DNA of 64,000 nt, taken from Arbacia lixula (taxonomy: Eukaryota; Echinodermata; Echinoidea; Arbacioida; Arbaciidae). The position numbers were made by a program, and so were the translations under genes. The notes below the pieces were generated by a model. That model searched no databases. It was not told the origin of the DNA and was given only the letters and a program-made list of their open reading frames with translations. Location: positions 17,726,805 through 17,790,804 of the forward strand of contig OZ022583.1 of the NCBI GenBank assembly GCA_963669155.1. Reading direction: 5' to 3'. Shown here one piece after another: positions 37,101 through 46,549 of the stretch (position 1 is its first letter; each line of letters starts with the position of its first letter).

Positions 37101-40100
37101 TGCTTGCGTGAAGCAGAGATTTTACTTGAAAAACTTGTTTATTTGTGTTTGCTGATACCTGTTGTGCTCATGGAAGTATTAATGTCATTAACAGAACGGG
37201 ACAAGCGAAATGAGACTGTACATTTCTTTTGTTCTCTCTGAGAAACCGTTACCACTTAATCATGTTCATAATTGTTCAAACACCTGAACAGCACCTGTTG
37301 AGAACACCATAACTTTTCAGCGGCTTGGCACATGGGTTCAAAGAAAGAAAGTTGCTTCCTATCCTTCCATAACACATCCCTGCTCCGAGCATGGACCTAG
37401 CATGGATGGACTGCGCTCGGATAGACTTCCTTTGATCTATGATGACCGCTGCCTCATAAAAATTCAAGACATTCAGGTGTTTTAAACAATTAGCTGTATT
37501 TCTAATTAGGCAGTGCTTCCTCTGAATAACAATAAAAAATCTGTGTGAGAAATATGTCAACCGTTCAGCCTTCGCTAGGAGTTCATAGCTGATCTTTTTA
37601 CACACACTGTGAATTAGTTTTGGGGTGAGCGAATGAAAATGTTGATAAAATTGTAGAAAGAATTTGGTCCGTAACTTTTTCGGACACCTCCGGACACGAA
37701 ATTGAGGTTATTTCCATAGAAACACTCAATAAACGATTTACAGGATATTTTCAAGGAAATATGATTGCCCAATGTGCGATATGGAAGCATTTCTCTGACA
37801 TGTTTTCTACAGTATTCTCCTTTTATCACAAAAAGGAAGCCACAATTTAATCTGAAATTCACAGAATCGTATCATTATAAGATGTACTACTAATGAACAT
37901 GCACTTCAGCTCATGAATAGGTGCTGAAATCTTCAGCGCATACAAAATACATATTCCTCTAAATCCGTCCAAAATTCGTCTAGCATATTTGGCGGTGGTC
38001 GTCACTGGATCAAAGAACCAAATGCATTAAATATTCTATTGTGCAATCAATAAATTATTCTTCGTGCCGACTCCAGTTCTAACACGTTCCTGCTCCGAGT
38101 CAAGCAGTTTCCATTATATATTTCCAAGACGCTGACTGTTAGACGACTATCCAACGGCAACATAGTATCACACAAGGTTCTGCTACCTGCTGGCACCGGT
38201 AGCCGATGTTACATAACATATATGATATAATCCACCACGGTCCCTAACCAATTATTTGAAAGACGGTACATTAACTAGCCAAGCAGATGTTACGAATACA
38301 TGTATATTGATTTCCACTTGCTGTACGAGTGGCCGCAGACGCGTAATTAGTGCTCAAGACATCAGGGTGTTTATTCGGCCGCCCCCAAAAGCAAATATTC
38401 ATTACAACCTTCAAAGAAGCAATTTGAAATTGACTGATGTAGGCTTATACAATTTGAAACGATTAATCTTAAAAGTATATAATCTGACATTTTGTTTTAT
38501 ATGCATGTAACATTTTCCGTATTAACAATCTATGCATGATGTTGCATTAACATTTGCCATGTCTGGAAAATTATTTACACAGTGAAAATTTTTAACATCT
38601 AATTCGCTGACAGATTTATTTTTATTTTCCTTCATATAATCAAATCGTACATTTGTAAATTGAAATCAATTCATTTGTCACATTATTGCAGAACGTGATT
38701 TAAAATCAATTCACACCTTGGGAAATAAAACGTGATTTATCAAAGTAACAGGGAAGGCGAAATTCGCTTTTTCGCTTGTCGTGGATTGGACTGAACAAAA
38801 TTATTAAAAGTCTTTACAACTATATTCTTGAAAGATACATAAAAATATAGATTTAAGGGGGATAATAGGACAAAATGGTTCATTTAAGGTAGGAAAGTAA
38901 ACATGATAAAAAGGGAGAAACAAAGAAAAGAAATCAATAATAACAATATGTTAGCATTTTTTTAAATGAATAGAATTAAGTACAATGAAGAGGCACGATA
39001 TTGTGGACGCTGATACGTGTTGTTATGATATTTTTATGAGCTGCAAGTGAGAAGTATTATTTAGTTTTGTTTTGAGGCTGAGGGTGATTGAATCATATTA
39101 GGGGTGCTATGTCATCTAGCAAAACTAAGTAGGAGTTTCATGATTCATAGACGAGGTGTCCCTTTCGCAGATCGTAAACAAAATTTTGTAAAATAAACAC
39201 GGAGAATGGGAGAAGATACTGTATCAGAACTTCCCTCCCAATAAGAGACCTGGAAACTGACTTTCAGCGATATTATAGCGATCGCTATGAGGAGGTTATA
39301 GGTGGGTCGTCCGAATCCTATAGCCAAGATACCGCGGACCGCTGTTCGCTATGGTCCGCACCGGTTCGCTTTACAGTGCATGCGTTCAACGGGAGCGATG
39401 CCCGTATTGCGCGCTGACAGGGACAATATGATTATGAATATAGACTTTGATAGTGCGTTTCAGAGGTAAACAAGGATAGTGTATTTCTTTTCCTGAAAAT
39501 GTTCGTGAAGCTATGACTTTGAGATTTCATACACTTAATTGTTAGGAAATTGTAGGATTAACTGTTGCTTCCTGCTGAGTTTCATGACATTTGTAAATTG
39601 GATACCCTGTCTTTCATATGTAATTCTATGCCAGTAATGCCACACCTCGTTACACGTTATGTGAGTATTATATTGCGTCTGACATTTTAAATTTGAATTT
39701 CCATGGTTAGTGTGTTCATAGACTATGGTGCATAAAACACCCACTGTTATCATGTCGCAACAATTCGAGCGTATTCCTACAGACAGCTTAGAAAATGGCA
39801 ACCGGGTATATTTGATCATTCATAAAAGAATGTGATCTATGCTACCAGGCAGTCTGCTCTTGCCAAAATGTTTGATGAGTATGGAAATAGCATTAGCACT
39901 TTCGATATGAATTTATGTACCGGCTTGCCACCGAAAGTTAAACATAACATGTCACACAATATCAAACAATATATGAGGAGGTCATTGCAGGCATAGAACT
40001 ACACATGAAATCCTAAAATCCTAAATTAATCTTCCTCACAGCACATTTGACGTTTATTTCATTATGTAAATGTAATTTTTCAATCTTAATCATGAACCTA

Positions 40101-41863
40101 CTCAAGCGAAACATCATGGGCAATGTTTATTCCACGTTCAGCAAGAAATGTGACATTCCTTTTTCATTTACCTGACATAATCCCATTATTTACATGCAGT
40201 TCGACATTCCCATTTTTTTAATGTTGTGTTCCTCAACTGCACTATCGATCATAAAATTGGAATAAGATTTTAGAAAGTTAATAATGGATATGATAATACA
40301 CATACAATGCTAAAATCGACCATGACCATCTCATCCACGACAAGGCAGCTATCTCTTTTGCTTGCACAACATGTGCTAATTCTTGATGGTAACAAATTCT
40401 GATAAGTGAATGGATTTGGCAATTTTAAGAGGGTTAATTATAGAAGCATTTTCTCTAAACTTGTGCTCAGTCAACCGTGAAAAAACACGAAAAGTATCAA
40501 AATAGGCATAAGGAGATCAATGCTCAAACATCGCAGCACTTTAACATATTACACCAGACACTAGAATTCGCCAAAATCTTGTTTCACCAAGGATGTTTAA
40601 ACTACATGAAGAACCATCAGACCTTTAATTCATGCAGATTTATTGTGCTCTACTTCTATTCACAAAAAATGCCTTATAAAGATTTTCTCTTTGATCCCAT
40701 GTTCGAATCCGCCAATTTTCTGGATGATTTTGCTTGGATTTGACGTATAAACAAAATAGGATGCGAAAAAGACATTGGGGAAATATCTTCACCCCAGATA
40801 CTTGCACAGCTGCGCCATGTAATACTTCGATTAAATCTATTAAGATTTAATCGAAGAATATTGTTACAATAAGGTAAAAGGGCTCTAAACGTGATACACG
40901 TATCAAGTTGCAGAAGAAAAGTCTCCATTTCACACTGTTCCGCATCATATTCCATAAAAAAATGCTGGAAACGCAACTTTAAGATATTTTCCTTTCAGAT
41001 AAGCGACATGAAAAACGTGCCCAGCCGCGCCCAAACTAGTAATTTTATCTAAAAAAATATCAGATTTCGTAATTTGCTTGTCCTCGTTGATTGCCTAACA
41101 ACCAGTCGTTACACAGTTCATCAGCATGATCAGCGAAAGCTGAAATGTATACATGTTTAGCAATATGCATGACAACTTGTAAAATCCAAGTGTTTGCGTC
41201 ATATTGTTAAGAGCAGCTGCCAGTCATGAATATTGAGGGGAGGATTCCAACCTTGTTAAAAGGGGTGGAAATCTAGGGGACACCGTGGCGGTGACGATAT
41301 ACACTACCTTCTTTAAACATCCTTGGATTAACAGACCCCCCAAATATTACTCTTGTGACTTTTGAGTAAAGGCATATGCTCTAATATGTGATCACCCATG
41401 CATGACTAAACAGATCAGTGCAAGTTTCAAACAGACATTAGTCAATAAGTGTACTAATAATCCTGCCAAGTCATCTTGCTGAAAACTGTTGGCTTAGGGG
41501 GGGGGGGGGGGGCTTTCTTTTCTTGTGTTTAGAATAATTTATATAGATTGAAAACGGTACACTTGTATTCGAAACGATGAGTGTGACTAATGATCATACA
41601 TCCTTGGTGTGACACCTAGCCATTACATTACCAGTCCTTGGAAGCCCTGTTGGTTTAACACTCATCATTTTGTCAATGATAATGAGCGAGTTAATGATCT
41701 CATCGCCGATCATTCATTCGCGGACAATCCTCAGTTTCTTCGCGAGCGATGCATTAAGCAGACGACACCTTCGGGTTATTAATAGCACCCTGGAGGCCAA
41801 ATTATCGAACCCGACTCAAATGAGGGACTCGTGTTTCGGTCGAAATTGACATCAGTCCTCCAT

Positions 41864-41904
<41 letters not shown>

Positions 41905-43064
41905 GTCTCTCTGTCTCGCTCTGTCTTTGCCTCTCTCTGTCTCTGTCTCCCCCCCCCCCTCTCTCTCTCTCTCTCCTTCGACCCTTCAAAAACGACGTTT
42001 TGGAGAATCGTCTGGCTCGCTGATATTTGCTAGCAGGCCGGAATTGACGACGTTTTTTTTCTTCCCCGAAACTCTACGAAATCCATAGGCCGCGGTGCAT
42101 ACGCAACCATACACCCGTACATTCGTTTATTATTGGATGTTTGTATCAGTGCGTTACAAACTCCAAGATTGTAGACTTATGATGTACGAAATATTAGTGA
42201 GTGAAAGAAAAATACACATTCGCTTTTGGTATACGTTCAAAGTATGTATTTCCGTTAAGATTCCAACACCAAGAGAGTTGATAATTTTCTTCACAATATC
42301 AAAGTCATTTATCAAAGGAAACTTGGTAGAAACAGCAATCATGATTAAAATCTATTGATCTTTCAAGGATTTAATGTACATTTGAGTTCACAAGCAGAGG
42401 ACCTTTTATAAAGTGAAACATACAACTAGCAAGCGACATTCAGATGACGTTAACATGGCGAGGTCATGTACAAATTAAAAAAAAAACGGCATCACTTATT
42501 TGTCGCTATTTATTCCCGGCCCCCTCTGATTTTTTTGTTTCCCCTGCCCACCCTATATGCCCGTTCCTCGACAACCTTTAGCGATTCTTCTTCTTTCTTT
42601 TTTTTTTTTTTCAAATTGTTGATATCCCCCCCCCCCCCTCTCCTCTCCGTGGAAAAGTGGATTGTGGTGCAGGTGCTCAATGATGTTACCTATGCTCCGT
42701 CCTCATGTTAACTATGTCAAGGATGTTCCTTTGAATTGTGTTTTGTATTTTATGTTCTGGATGGGAAATAGATGGAATCATATCAAATAAGATGCTGGTA
42801 TATATACTTAGTGAGTCCATGAAATCGTCAAGAATGGAAAGGCGTTTCCAGAGACACTGTTCACTCTCACCCCCCCCCCCCCCCTTCTCTCTCTCCCTCC
42901 CTCCTCCCTACCCCGTTCTACTATCCCAAGCCGCAGACGACCAACTAATGCAAACATTCGCCGTTCTCCCGCCAATATCCTGTCGCAAATATAGTTTCGC
43001 AATATGTTACACGAAAAAAACTCTACACATACGATGGGACAATCATCAAGTGTAAAAAAATGGA

Positions 43065-43141
<77 letters not shown>

Positions 43142-43929
43142 GTACGGAGTTCCCCACCCCCCACCCTTATATGCCTGCGTCAAGGCCGGTTGAATTTGTC
43201 GACTTTCATGACTGTACGAACATTGGTAATATATTTGTTTTATGCAAGGTAGTCAAGTTAAAATATGTCTTATGCACGGTACTGAAGTTCGTGCTTCTTT
43301 TATGCAAGGCACAACAGTTCCAATTTGTTTTATATTCACAGTTAAAGAACACTTTCTTTCCAAATAAAATATAAAGGAACCATTTAATAAATTAAACAGA
43401 CGTTTATGTACATTCTAAAATTCAGAAAATTCAGAAATCTACTGAGTACCATCTATAATCTACCCACAAAGGTCATGCATGTCATGGCTGCAAAGTTATT
43501 TTCTCGTTCTTTTTTTGTAACGTTTCGAATTAGTAACTGTTGCTTGCAATTATGATTTTCAGGACATAAAAATAATAAAGGCAACGCATTTCAAGGATCG
43601 TCTTAAAAACGTCGTTTTTTAAAATACATTTCATCATGGAGTGTCCAACTGTGCATTATTAAACTGGAATGTATCTTTGATTGTGCAGCTTATTTAATTA
43701 AATGTCATTTCAAATAAATACTTACCCCTGGCATGATGAGCCTCTCAACGTCCCCCATCACCTCCTCCCACCCGTCCGGCTTGGTCGGGGCCTCACTGGG
43801 CACCTGGTCCAGCAGGTACCCCGGGGCCACCTGAGCCAGCGGGGGCCTGTTTTCGATCGTGTCCAGGTACTTGGAGATGTAGTCCACCATCTCCTTGCCC
43901 CACACGCGGAAGTCATCCGAGTTCGTCAT
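19487..43929 (-). CDS. DDC: Aromatic L-amino acid decarboxylase (PLP group II), 11 exons
   Basis: Eleven exons (listed separately) join without a frame break into 507 residues (human DDC has about 480). The enzyme family removes CO2 from DOPA, 5-HTP, tyrosine or histidine to make monoamines, as a cytosolic PLP homodimer. Seen here: N-terminal [26 protein letters not shown] (70-83); ring-stacking His193 (SHCSVERAG); [12 protein letters not shown]-binding Asp272 (HIDAAYAGS); Schiff-base Lys304 in NFNPHK; catalytic-loop Tyr333; [12 protein letters not shown] with Gly353. In human enzymes this last position is Gly in DDC and Ser in HDC, so the substrate is probably DOPA/5-HTP-like. Some local text ([19 protein letters not shown]) is closer to tyrosine decarboxylases, so TDC is the main alternative. 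All introns are GT-AG; all are phase 0 except intron 6 (phase 1). Intron 1 is 12.9 kb and full of mobile DNA. His193 and Tyr333 being kept argues against the aldehyde-forming variants. Confidence 0.95.
19782..19993. repeat. Purine-only tract (GA)n(GAA)n at the exon 11 acceptor
   Basis: 212 bp of purine on the plus strand with a single T (19924): (GA)n about 19797-19858, (GAA)n about 19865-19926, then mixed. On the gene's strand it is an unbroken pyrimidine run ending 10 nt before exon 11. Confidence 0.95.
20575..20676 (-). CDS. DDC: DDC exon 10
   Basis: Residues 380-413 ([20 protein letters not shown] ... VCFRLK). Acceptor TTCAACAG, donor GTATCA. 102 bp, phase 0 at both ends. Confidence 0.93.
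21155..21460. repeat. Dispersed repeat shared with about 39150-39615
   Basis: Shared blocks in the same order: GTGTCC(T/C)TTTCGCAG, AAAATTTTGTAAAA, AAGATGATACTGCATCA-like, TTATAGCG(C/A)TCGCTA and ACCCTGTCTTTCA. Lies in intron 9; the other copy is in intron 1. Non-coding, moderately diverged. Confidence 0.6.
21804..22502 (+). repeat. 699-bp dispersed repeat, copy 1 (matches 36675-37382)
   Basis: Near-identical over its length to 36675-37382, both beginning AAGGAGTAGAAACTCGAGCA and ending AACACATCCCTG, in the same orientation. Both copies are inside introns of the decarboxylase gene (9 and 1). No terminal inverted repeats and no transposase. Short open frames within it are unsupported. Confidence 0.85.
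22729..22827 (-). CDS. DDC: DDC exon 9
   Basis: Residues 347-379, [20 protein letters not shown] then [13 protein letters not shown]. Carries Gly353, the residue that separates DDC (Gly) from HDC (Ser) in human enzymes. Acceptor TATGCAG, donor GTATGT. Confidence 0.95.
23087..23142. repeat. Short dispersed repeat, TGCACACAAATCCCATT type
   Basis: AATAATACACACAAAGTCCA followed by CAAAGGGTTAA, the family seen at 10333. Confidence 0.5.
23826..24866. repeat. (ATCC)n tetranucleotide array with an (ATAG)n block
   Basis: About 1 kb of imperfect CATC/CATT units, densest at 24059-24866, with a 70-bp TAGA block at 23957-24028. It ends within a few bases of the exon 8 donor (24872). The long ORFs in both strands ([16 protein letters not shown]) are repeat artefacts. 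Confidence 0.95.
24873..25031 (-). CDS. DDC: DDC exon 8 (PLP lysine)
   Basis: Residues 294-346. Codes [20 protein letters not shown] with the PLP Schiff-base Lys304, then [14 protein letters not shown] and APYLEH with catalytic-loop Tyr333, ending VIDYR. A Phe follows the lysine where human DDC has Trp. Acceptor GACGTAG, donor GTAAGA. Confidence 0.96.
25835..25929 (-). CDS. DDC: DDC exon 7
   Basis: Residues 262-293: [20 protein letters not shown] then [11 protein letters not shown]. Asp272 contacts the PLP pyridine nitrogen. Enters in phase 1, completing the Cys262 codon (T|GT). Acceptor CTTGCAG, donor GTAAG. Confidence 0.95.
26596..26662 (-). CDS. DDC: DDC exon 6
   Basis: Short 67-bp exon coding [20 protein letters not shown] then PI and the first base of Cys262. 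The GTTTSCAFD motif lies on the PLP side. Acceptor TTGCCAG, donor GTAAGT. Too small to be found by length alone, but its phases fit exons 5 and 7 exactly. Confidence 0.94.
26703..26985. repeat. GT/TGTA microsatellite split by a LINE-like tail
   Basis: GT-rich tracts at 26715-26847 and 26936-26984 flank a unique piece (TTGAATGGAATTGAATAAA then poly-A) that resembles the 3' end of a LINE or SINE inserted into the microsatellite. Lies in intron 5. Confidence 0.7.
27998..28141 (-). CDS. DDC: DDC exon 5 (ring-stacking histidine)
   Basis: Residues 192-239: [38 protein letters not shown]. His193 is the residue that stacks on PLP. Acceptor TGATGAAG, donor GTAAGA. A continuing open frame beyond the donor is intronic. 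Confidence 0.94.
28640..28774 (-). CDS. DDC: DDC exon 4
   Basis: Residues 147-191: [20 protein letters not shown] ... [13 protein letters not shown]. The [11 protein letters not shown] block is a family hallmark. Acceptor CTCTCCAG, donor GTAGAC. Confidence 0.95.
29045..29082. repeat. C-run plus poly-A tract
   Basis: CCCCCCCC followed by a run of about 30 A in intron 3. No clear element attached. Confidence 0.7.
29513..29632 (-). CDS. DDC: DDC exon 3
   Basis: Residues 107-146: [46 protein letters not shown] and GGGVIQ are diagnostic of the family. Acceptor TCGTTCAG, donor GTACAG. Confidence 0.95.
30714..30827 (-). CDS. DDC: DDC exon 2
   Basis: Residues 69-106: [20 protein letters not shown], then [17 protein letters not shown]. 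Acceptor TTTCCACAG, donor GTGTGT. Directly preceded on the coding strand by a pyrimidine-rich microsatellite. Confidence 0.95.
30842..31133. repeat. GA-rich tract plus (GT)n at the exon 2 acceptor
   Basis: Purine-rich GAGAGA tract at about 30842-31060, then about 68 bp of GT at 31066-31133. Read on the gene's strand it is an AC repeat followed by a long CT-rich tract leading into the exon 2 acceptor. Confidence 0.9.
31560..33060 (-). pseudogene. Dead LINE reverse transcriptase in DDC intron 1
   Basis: Broken frames on the minus strand give, in order, [30 protein letters not shown] (at the FADD/YADD catalytic site, with one Asp now Gly), [20 protein letters not shown], and further down [16 protein letters not shown] and [18 protein letters not shown]. 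These are RT-domain and post-RT text of a non-LTR retrotransposon. Several stops and shifts. A stretch of about 480 bp (32330-32810) separates blocks that should be adjacent, so something has inserted. Same orientation as the host gene. Confidence 0.75.
33361..35030 (-). mobile_element. Tc1-like DNA transposon, complete
   Basis: 1666-bp element (33363-35028) flanked by TA on both sides. The 25-bp terminal inverted repeats beginning CACTGTTGGTCATAAAGG are identical at both ends. It contains one uninterrupted transposase gene on the minus strand. Inserted in intron 1 of the decarboxylase gene, same orientation as the gene. The structure (TA duplication, matching ends, intact ORF) suggests a recent arrival. 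Confidence 0.95.
33694..34716 (-). CDS. Tc1/mariner-family transposase (DD34E)
   Basis: 340 residues from the Met at 34716 ([13 protein letters not shown]); the longer open frame from 34779 adds 21 residues without family similarity. Cut-and-paste transposase that binds the terminal repeats and inserts at TA. Visible: N-terminal paired-type helix-turn-helix ([20 protein letters not shown]), a GRPR hook (57-60) between the two DNA-binding halves, a second HTH ([20 protein letters not shown]), then the catalytic triad Asp152 (FTDESRF), Asp242 (QDDNARPH) and Glu277 (NPIEHAWD), spaced 34 residues between the last two as in Tc1. Normal length for Tc1. No stop or frameshift, GC-richer than its surroundings. 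Confidence 0.95.
   Translation of the reverse strand: MPGPTATAIRERVVALRQEGYKQTDIAEVLGISQSAVSKILKRQREAGNVRPRKSPGRPRLTTRRDDRQLLNFSRRNRKLPTSRLRRLWRRYHGINVSRSTVNRRLLQHGYRARRLTKCPRLSVRHRVARLLWAREHRRLHPGHWQHVVFTDESRFILDRKDGRQRVRRLAGENLRDECIHETTQGGGGSVMIWAGIHYGGKTPLVVPDGNVNAAAYRDILEFHCLPYARRVYGHNFRLQDDNARPHRAAAVREFLEAEGVVQLPWPACSPDMNPIEHAWDALGRAINDREVIPQNLQELADALREEWDAMPVDVINKLVDSMPRRLHALVRARGGHTRY
35031..36160. other. Part of DDC intron 1 without exons
   Basis: AT-rich. The only recognisable item is a truncated, inverted copy (about 35915-36110) of the foldback family of 14533-14816 (ATTTAATGAGATTTTAATTT end, then CTTCTTTTCTGCCAGAAGCA and TGCATTATTAATGA). Confidence 0.5.
36165..36690. repeat. Single-arm copy of the 49.2-50.2 kb palindrome family
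   Basis: Shares, in order, TTTTATTTTCAGC(T/G), GGTAGTCGT, CTTCACTTGACCTCTCAAA, CAACTGTATGTTGGAGGT, AACAGGCAGA and GGGTCAGGATCCAGCAAAA with each arm of the palindrome, then CCAGCCAATCATAGTCC. Only one arm is present here. Confidence 0.75.
36675..37382 (+). repeat. 708-bp dispersed repeat, copy 2 (matches 21804-22502)
   Basis: See the copy at 21804. It begins at the end of the palindrome-family fragment, so the two repeats abut. Confidence 0.85.
37383..40714. other. Part of DDC intron 1 without exons
   Basis: No coding similarity seen. Holds the second copy (about 39150-39615) of the dispersed repeat at 21155-21460. The remainder is AT-rich unique-looking sequence. Confidence 0.5.
40715..41005 (-). 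repeat. Dispersed repeat related to 1297-1565
   Basis: On the minus strand it has an open frame of 100 codons with [20 protein letters not shown], resembling a frame in the 1.3-kb copy. An ATTAAATCT/AGATTTAAT hairpin (about 40830-40855) sits inside. Protein not recognised. Confidence 0.5.
41425..41655. repeat. Dispersed repeat shared with 63325-63490
   Basis: Shared blocks: TTAGTCAATAAGT, AATCCTGCCAA(G)TCAT, GGGGGGGG, TTTGTGTTTAGAA-like, AGTCCTTGGA(A/G)GCC. Non-coding. Confidence 0.5.
41861..41985. repeat. CT-rich microsatellite
   Basis: (CT)n with GTCT interruptions and a C-run. In intron 1. Confidence 0.85.
43064..43140. repeat. (AT)n(GT)n microsatellite
   Basis: About 22 bp of AT followed by about 54 bp of GT, in intron 1, 590 bp from exon 1. 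Confidence 0.95.
43726..43929 (-). CDS. DDC: DDC exon 1 (start codon)
   Basis: Residues 1-68: [66 protein letters not shown]. The Met at 43929 is chosen because family members begin with a short MxxxEFRxxGKEMVDY segment; the open frame continues 19 codons upstream to another Met (43986) without family similarity. Donor GTAAGT. A 5' UTR exon further upstream cannot be seen. Confidence 0.95.
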
Positions 43930-46065
43930 GGCAACGGGGCGCCCGGGTGTCCTCGGCCAAAGCACAGATGCGTGTCTGTATACCACAGACTTAGAGAGAC
44001 ATGTTGATTCAAAGAGTTAAAAAAAATATCATGTCACTATCATAAGCCACCATGCTCACCCTATGTGAGTTAGTTACGATAGAGGTGCAGTGAGTAATGT
44101 TTTTGAGCTTGATCTAAGAGTTCTAGACGGTCGATATAGAAGGAAACTAAATCGGTTAAATAGGAAGGGGCAATTGTTGTCGAAACATTAATGTGCAAAA
44201 ATCAAAAATTTTAATGAAATACGATACCAACAGGCAGCCAATGCAGATTTCGAAACACAGGAATGATTGATTCATATGTTCGAGTTTTGCTTATTAATCT
44301 GGCTGCTGAATCTTAGACAGTCTGCAATTTTCTTACTCGTCGCTGAGGTATCCCAAAAAGAAGACCTTCAATCGCTTTGAATTCAATTGGTGAAGTGTTT
44401 GGGAATCATACTTAATTCTAACGGTAGACACAGATTACATTAACAGTATCAGTAATGGTATTGGGATCCATTATTATGTGAGGAAGCACCTGGATTTGGG
44501 TGTATATTCCCACACTGAATTGAAAAGTAGATGAAGAGGTAGGAGTTAGATAATAGGATATCCTTTTACCAACATATGTAGGGGAGAAACCAGCAACTAA
44601 CGGAGCACGAGCATGTGAATTGCTACTATACCACGATACACATTACAGCCAATCAAAGCCTGGACAGCAAGAGCATGATAATTCCTGACTGCACATGTTA
44701 GAGGCTCTTTAAATGAGGGCCACTGTGAATGGCTATGCTATATATTGTATAACACTCCATAGATCCAGATTTCCTTTACAGAATGAACACCAAACAAACT
44801 AAATAGCAGGTGAACATTGACCTATATAAACACGATGTACAATATGGCTACTTTTTACAAACTGAGAATGCTGATAGGTAAAGCTAAGGCACATAAATAC
44901 AGAAAAAACATCGAAAGATACCACTTCAAAATGATCCTGCAAGATTATTGATTTACAACACACAAAATAGTGGAGAAATAAACCTTCAAATGAACTCAAG
45001 TCTAATTTAATAAAGAAGAGACTTGGAGCAGATATGACGTGCCCCAACTCACTCTTGTACGATGTGGTGCCAAGTTCTTATATTTCCCAAAGTGTACCCT
45101 GCCTCCTCGTAACTCTTTATCTTATTTAAAGAAATCTATATCATTCATTGATTGATTTTTCACACCTCAATAATCAATGACAGTACGTTACCGTTACCAT
45201 AGAAAAAAAAACATTTTGCTTACTACACATTGCCATGCCAATGGTAATGAGAGTTAGCTCCATCCATAAACGGAAACCCTTCAAATGAAATGAAACGGTA
45301 CGTGGGCATCGTAAGCATACAAACTCTAGGTAAATAGAATAAGAGTGAAACGTCGTTGTGACACAGATATTTGCACGCATTCGTAAGTCATTACGTAAGA
45401 GCAACGTGAAGAGGATGTAACATACCGGCCGGTATCAACGATGTACTTTAACTAGTTGGCGGTTTTCAGTCGTTATACTACACTGCTTCGTAACACGACC
45501 GAAAAGCATCACAAGTACTGAAGAGGGACAGATGTTCAGCTAGCGTCTCGAAATCCAATTTCGGCTTCCAAGAGGGGATTGCAAGCAAGATGGAAAGAAC
45601 GGCGATGATAGTGTCCCAACAGGTATTCAATCTAGTGATTGTGATATATAGTAGCTGCACGCAAGCCCACCACTGTACGCTACTTGTTGATAGTTCTCCG
45701 CGCTAGTCAGCTATTAACACAAGGACGATAGATAATGCGGTGTACATTTTGTTTTAGGATTTGTTAGGATGGTGTGCGTGCGTACTTTGCGCTCGTAATC
45801 CGGGTCCAAAGCGGTGAGTGATTAATTGCGGCCACGTTGCTTCGCCAAGCTTGGACGCGCGCACGTGGATGATCACGCCTACTGCCTTAATTTAGATCTG
45901 AATGACGCTAATGATAACTTTAATTATACAATATTATCGTACCTTATACACTCAACATAAAAGCAGTTCTCTGGGATCATCAAATCAAGATGAATCATCA
46001 TAGTCAATGTATATAAGTTTGGGTGGATGATTGGGGAGACTTTAGATTTAATTGATCTTTTTTTA
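43930..46065. other. 5' flank of the DDC gene
   Basis: No exon recognised. The stretch at about 45760-45900 is richer in CpG and in compact motif-like text (TTAATTGCGG, GCGCACGTGGATGATCACG, TAATGATAAC) than its surroundings. It is a candidate regulatory region by composition only. No TATA box can be tied to a start site. Confidence 0.4.
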
Positions 46066-46069
46066 TATC

Positions 46070-46100
<31 letters not shown>

Positions 46101-46136
46101 ATAGAAGTAGTAGTAGTAGTAATAGTAGTAGTACTA

Positions 46137-46169
<33 letters not shown>

Positions 46170-46172
46170 ATA

Positions 46173-46212
<40 letters not shown>

Positions 46213-46275
46213 AAGTAGTTGTTGTAGTTCTAATAGTAGTAATAGTAATAGTAGTAGAAGTATTAGTATTAGTAT

Positions 46276-46323
<48 letters not shown>

Positions 46324-46440
46324 CAGTAGTGGTGGTAGTAGTAGTAGAAGTCGAAGTAGAAGTAAAAGTAGTTGTAATAGTAGTAGTCCTAGTAGAAGTC
46401 GTAGAAAGAAGTTGGAGGAGGAGGAAGAGAAGGACGAGTT
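46066..46440. repeat. (GTA)n trinucleotide array
   Basis: About 370 bp of imperfect GTA/GAA units. Poly-Ser and poly-Thr ORFs here are artefacts. Confidence 0.95.
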
Positions 46441-46549
46441 CCAGTAGTACTAGGGGTAGAAGAGGAGATGAAGTAGAAGAAGAAGAAATCAAAGCTTTAC
46501 ATCCACAAGACTATAACATGAAAAACACGCATCATAACGTACGACGATG

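Noticed and set aside
46004-46492. Poly-Thr and poly-Ser ORFs
   Set aside because: Artefacts of the GTA trinucleotide array.
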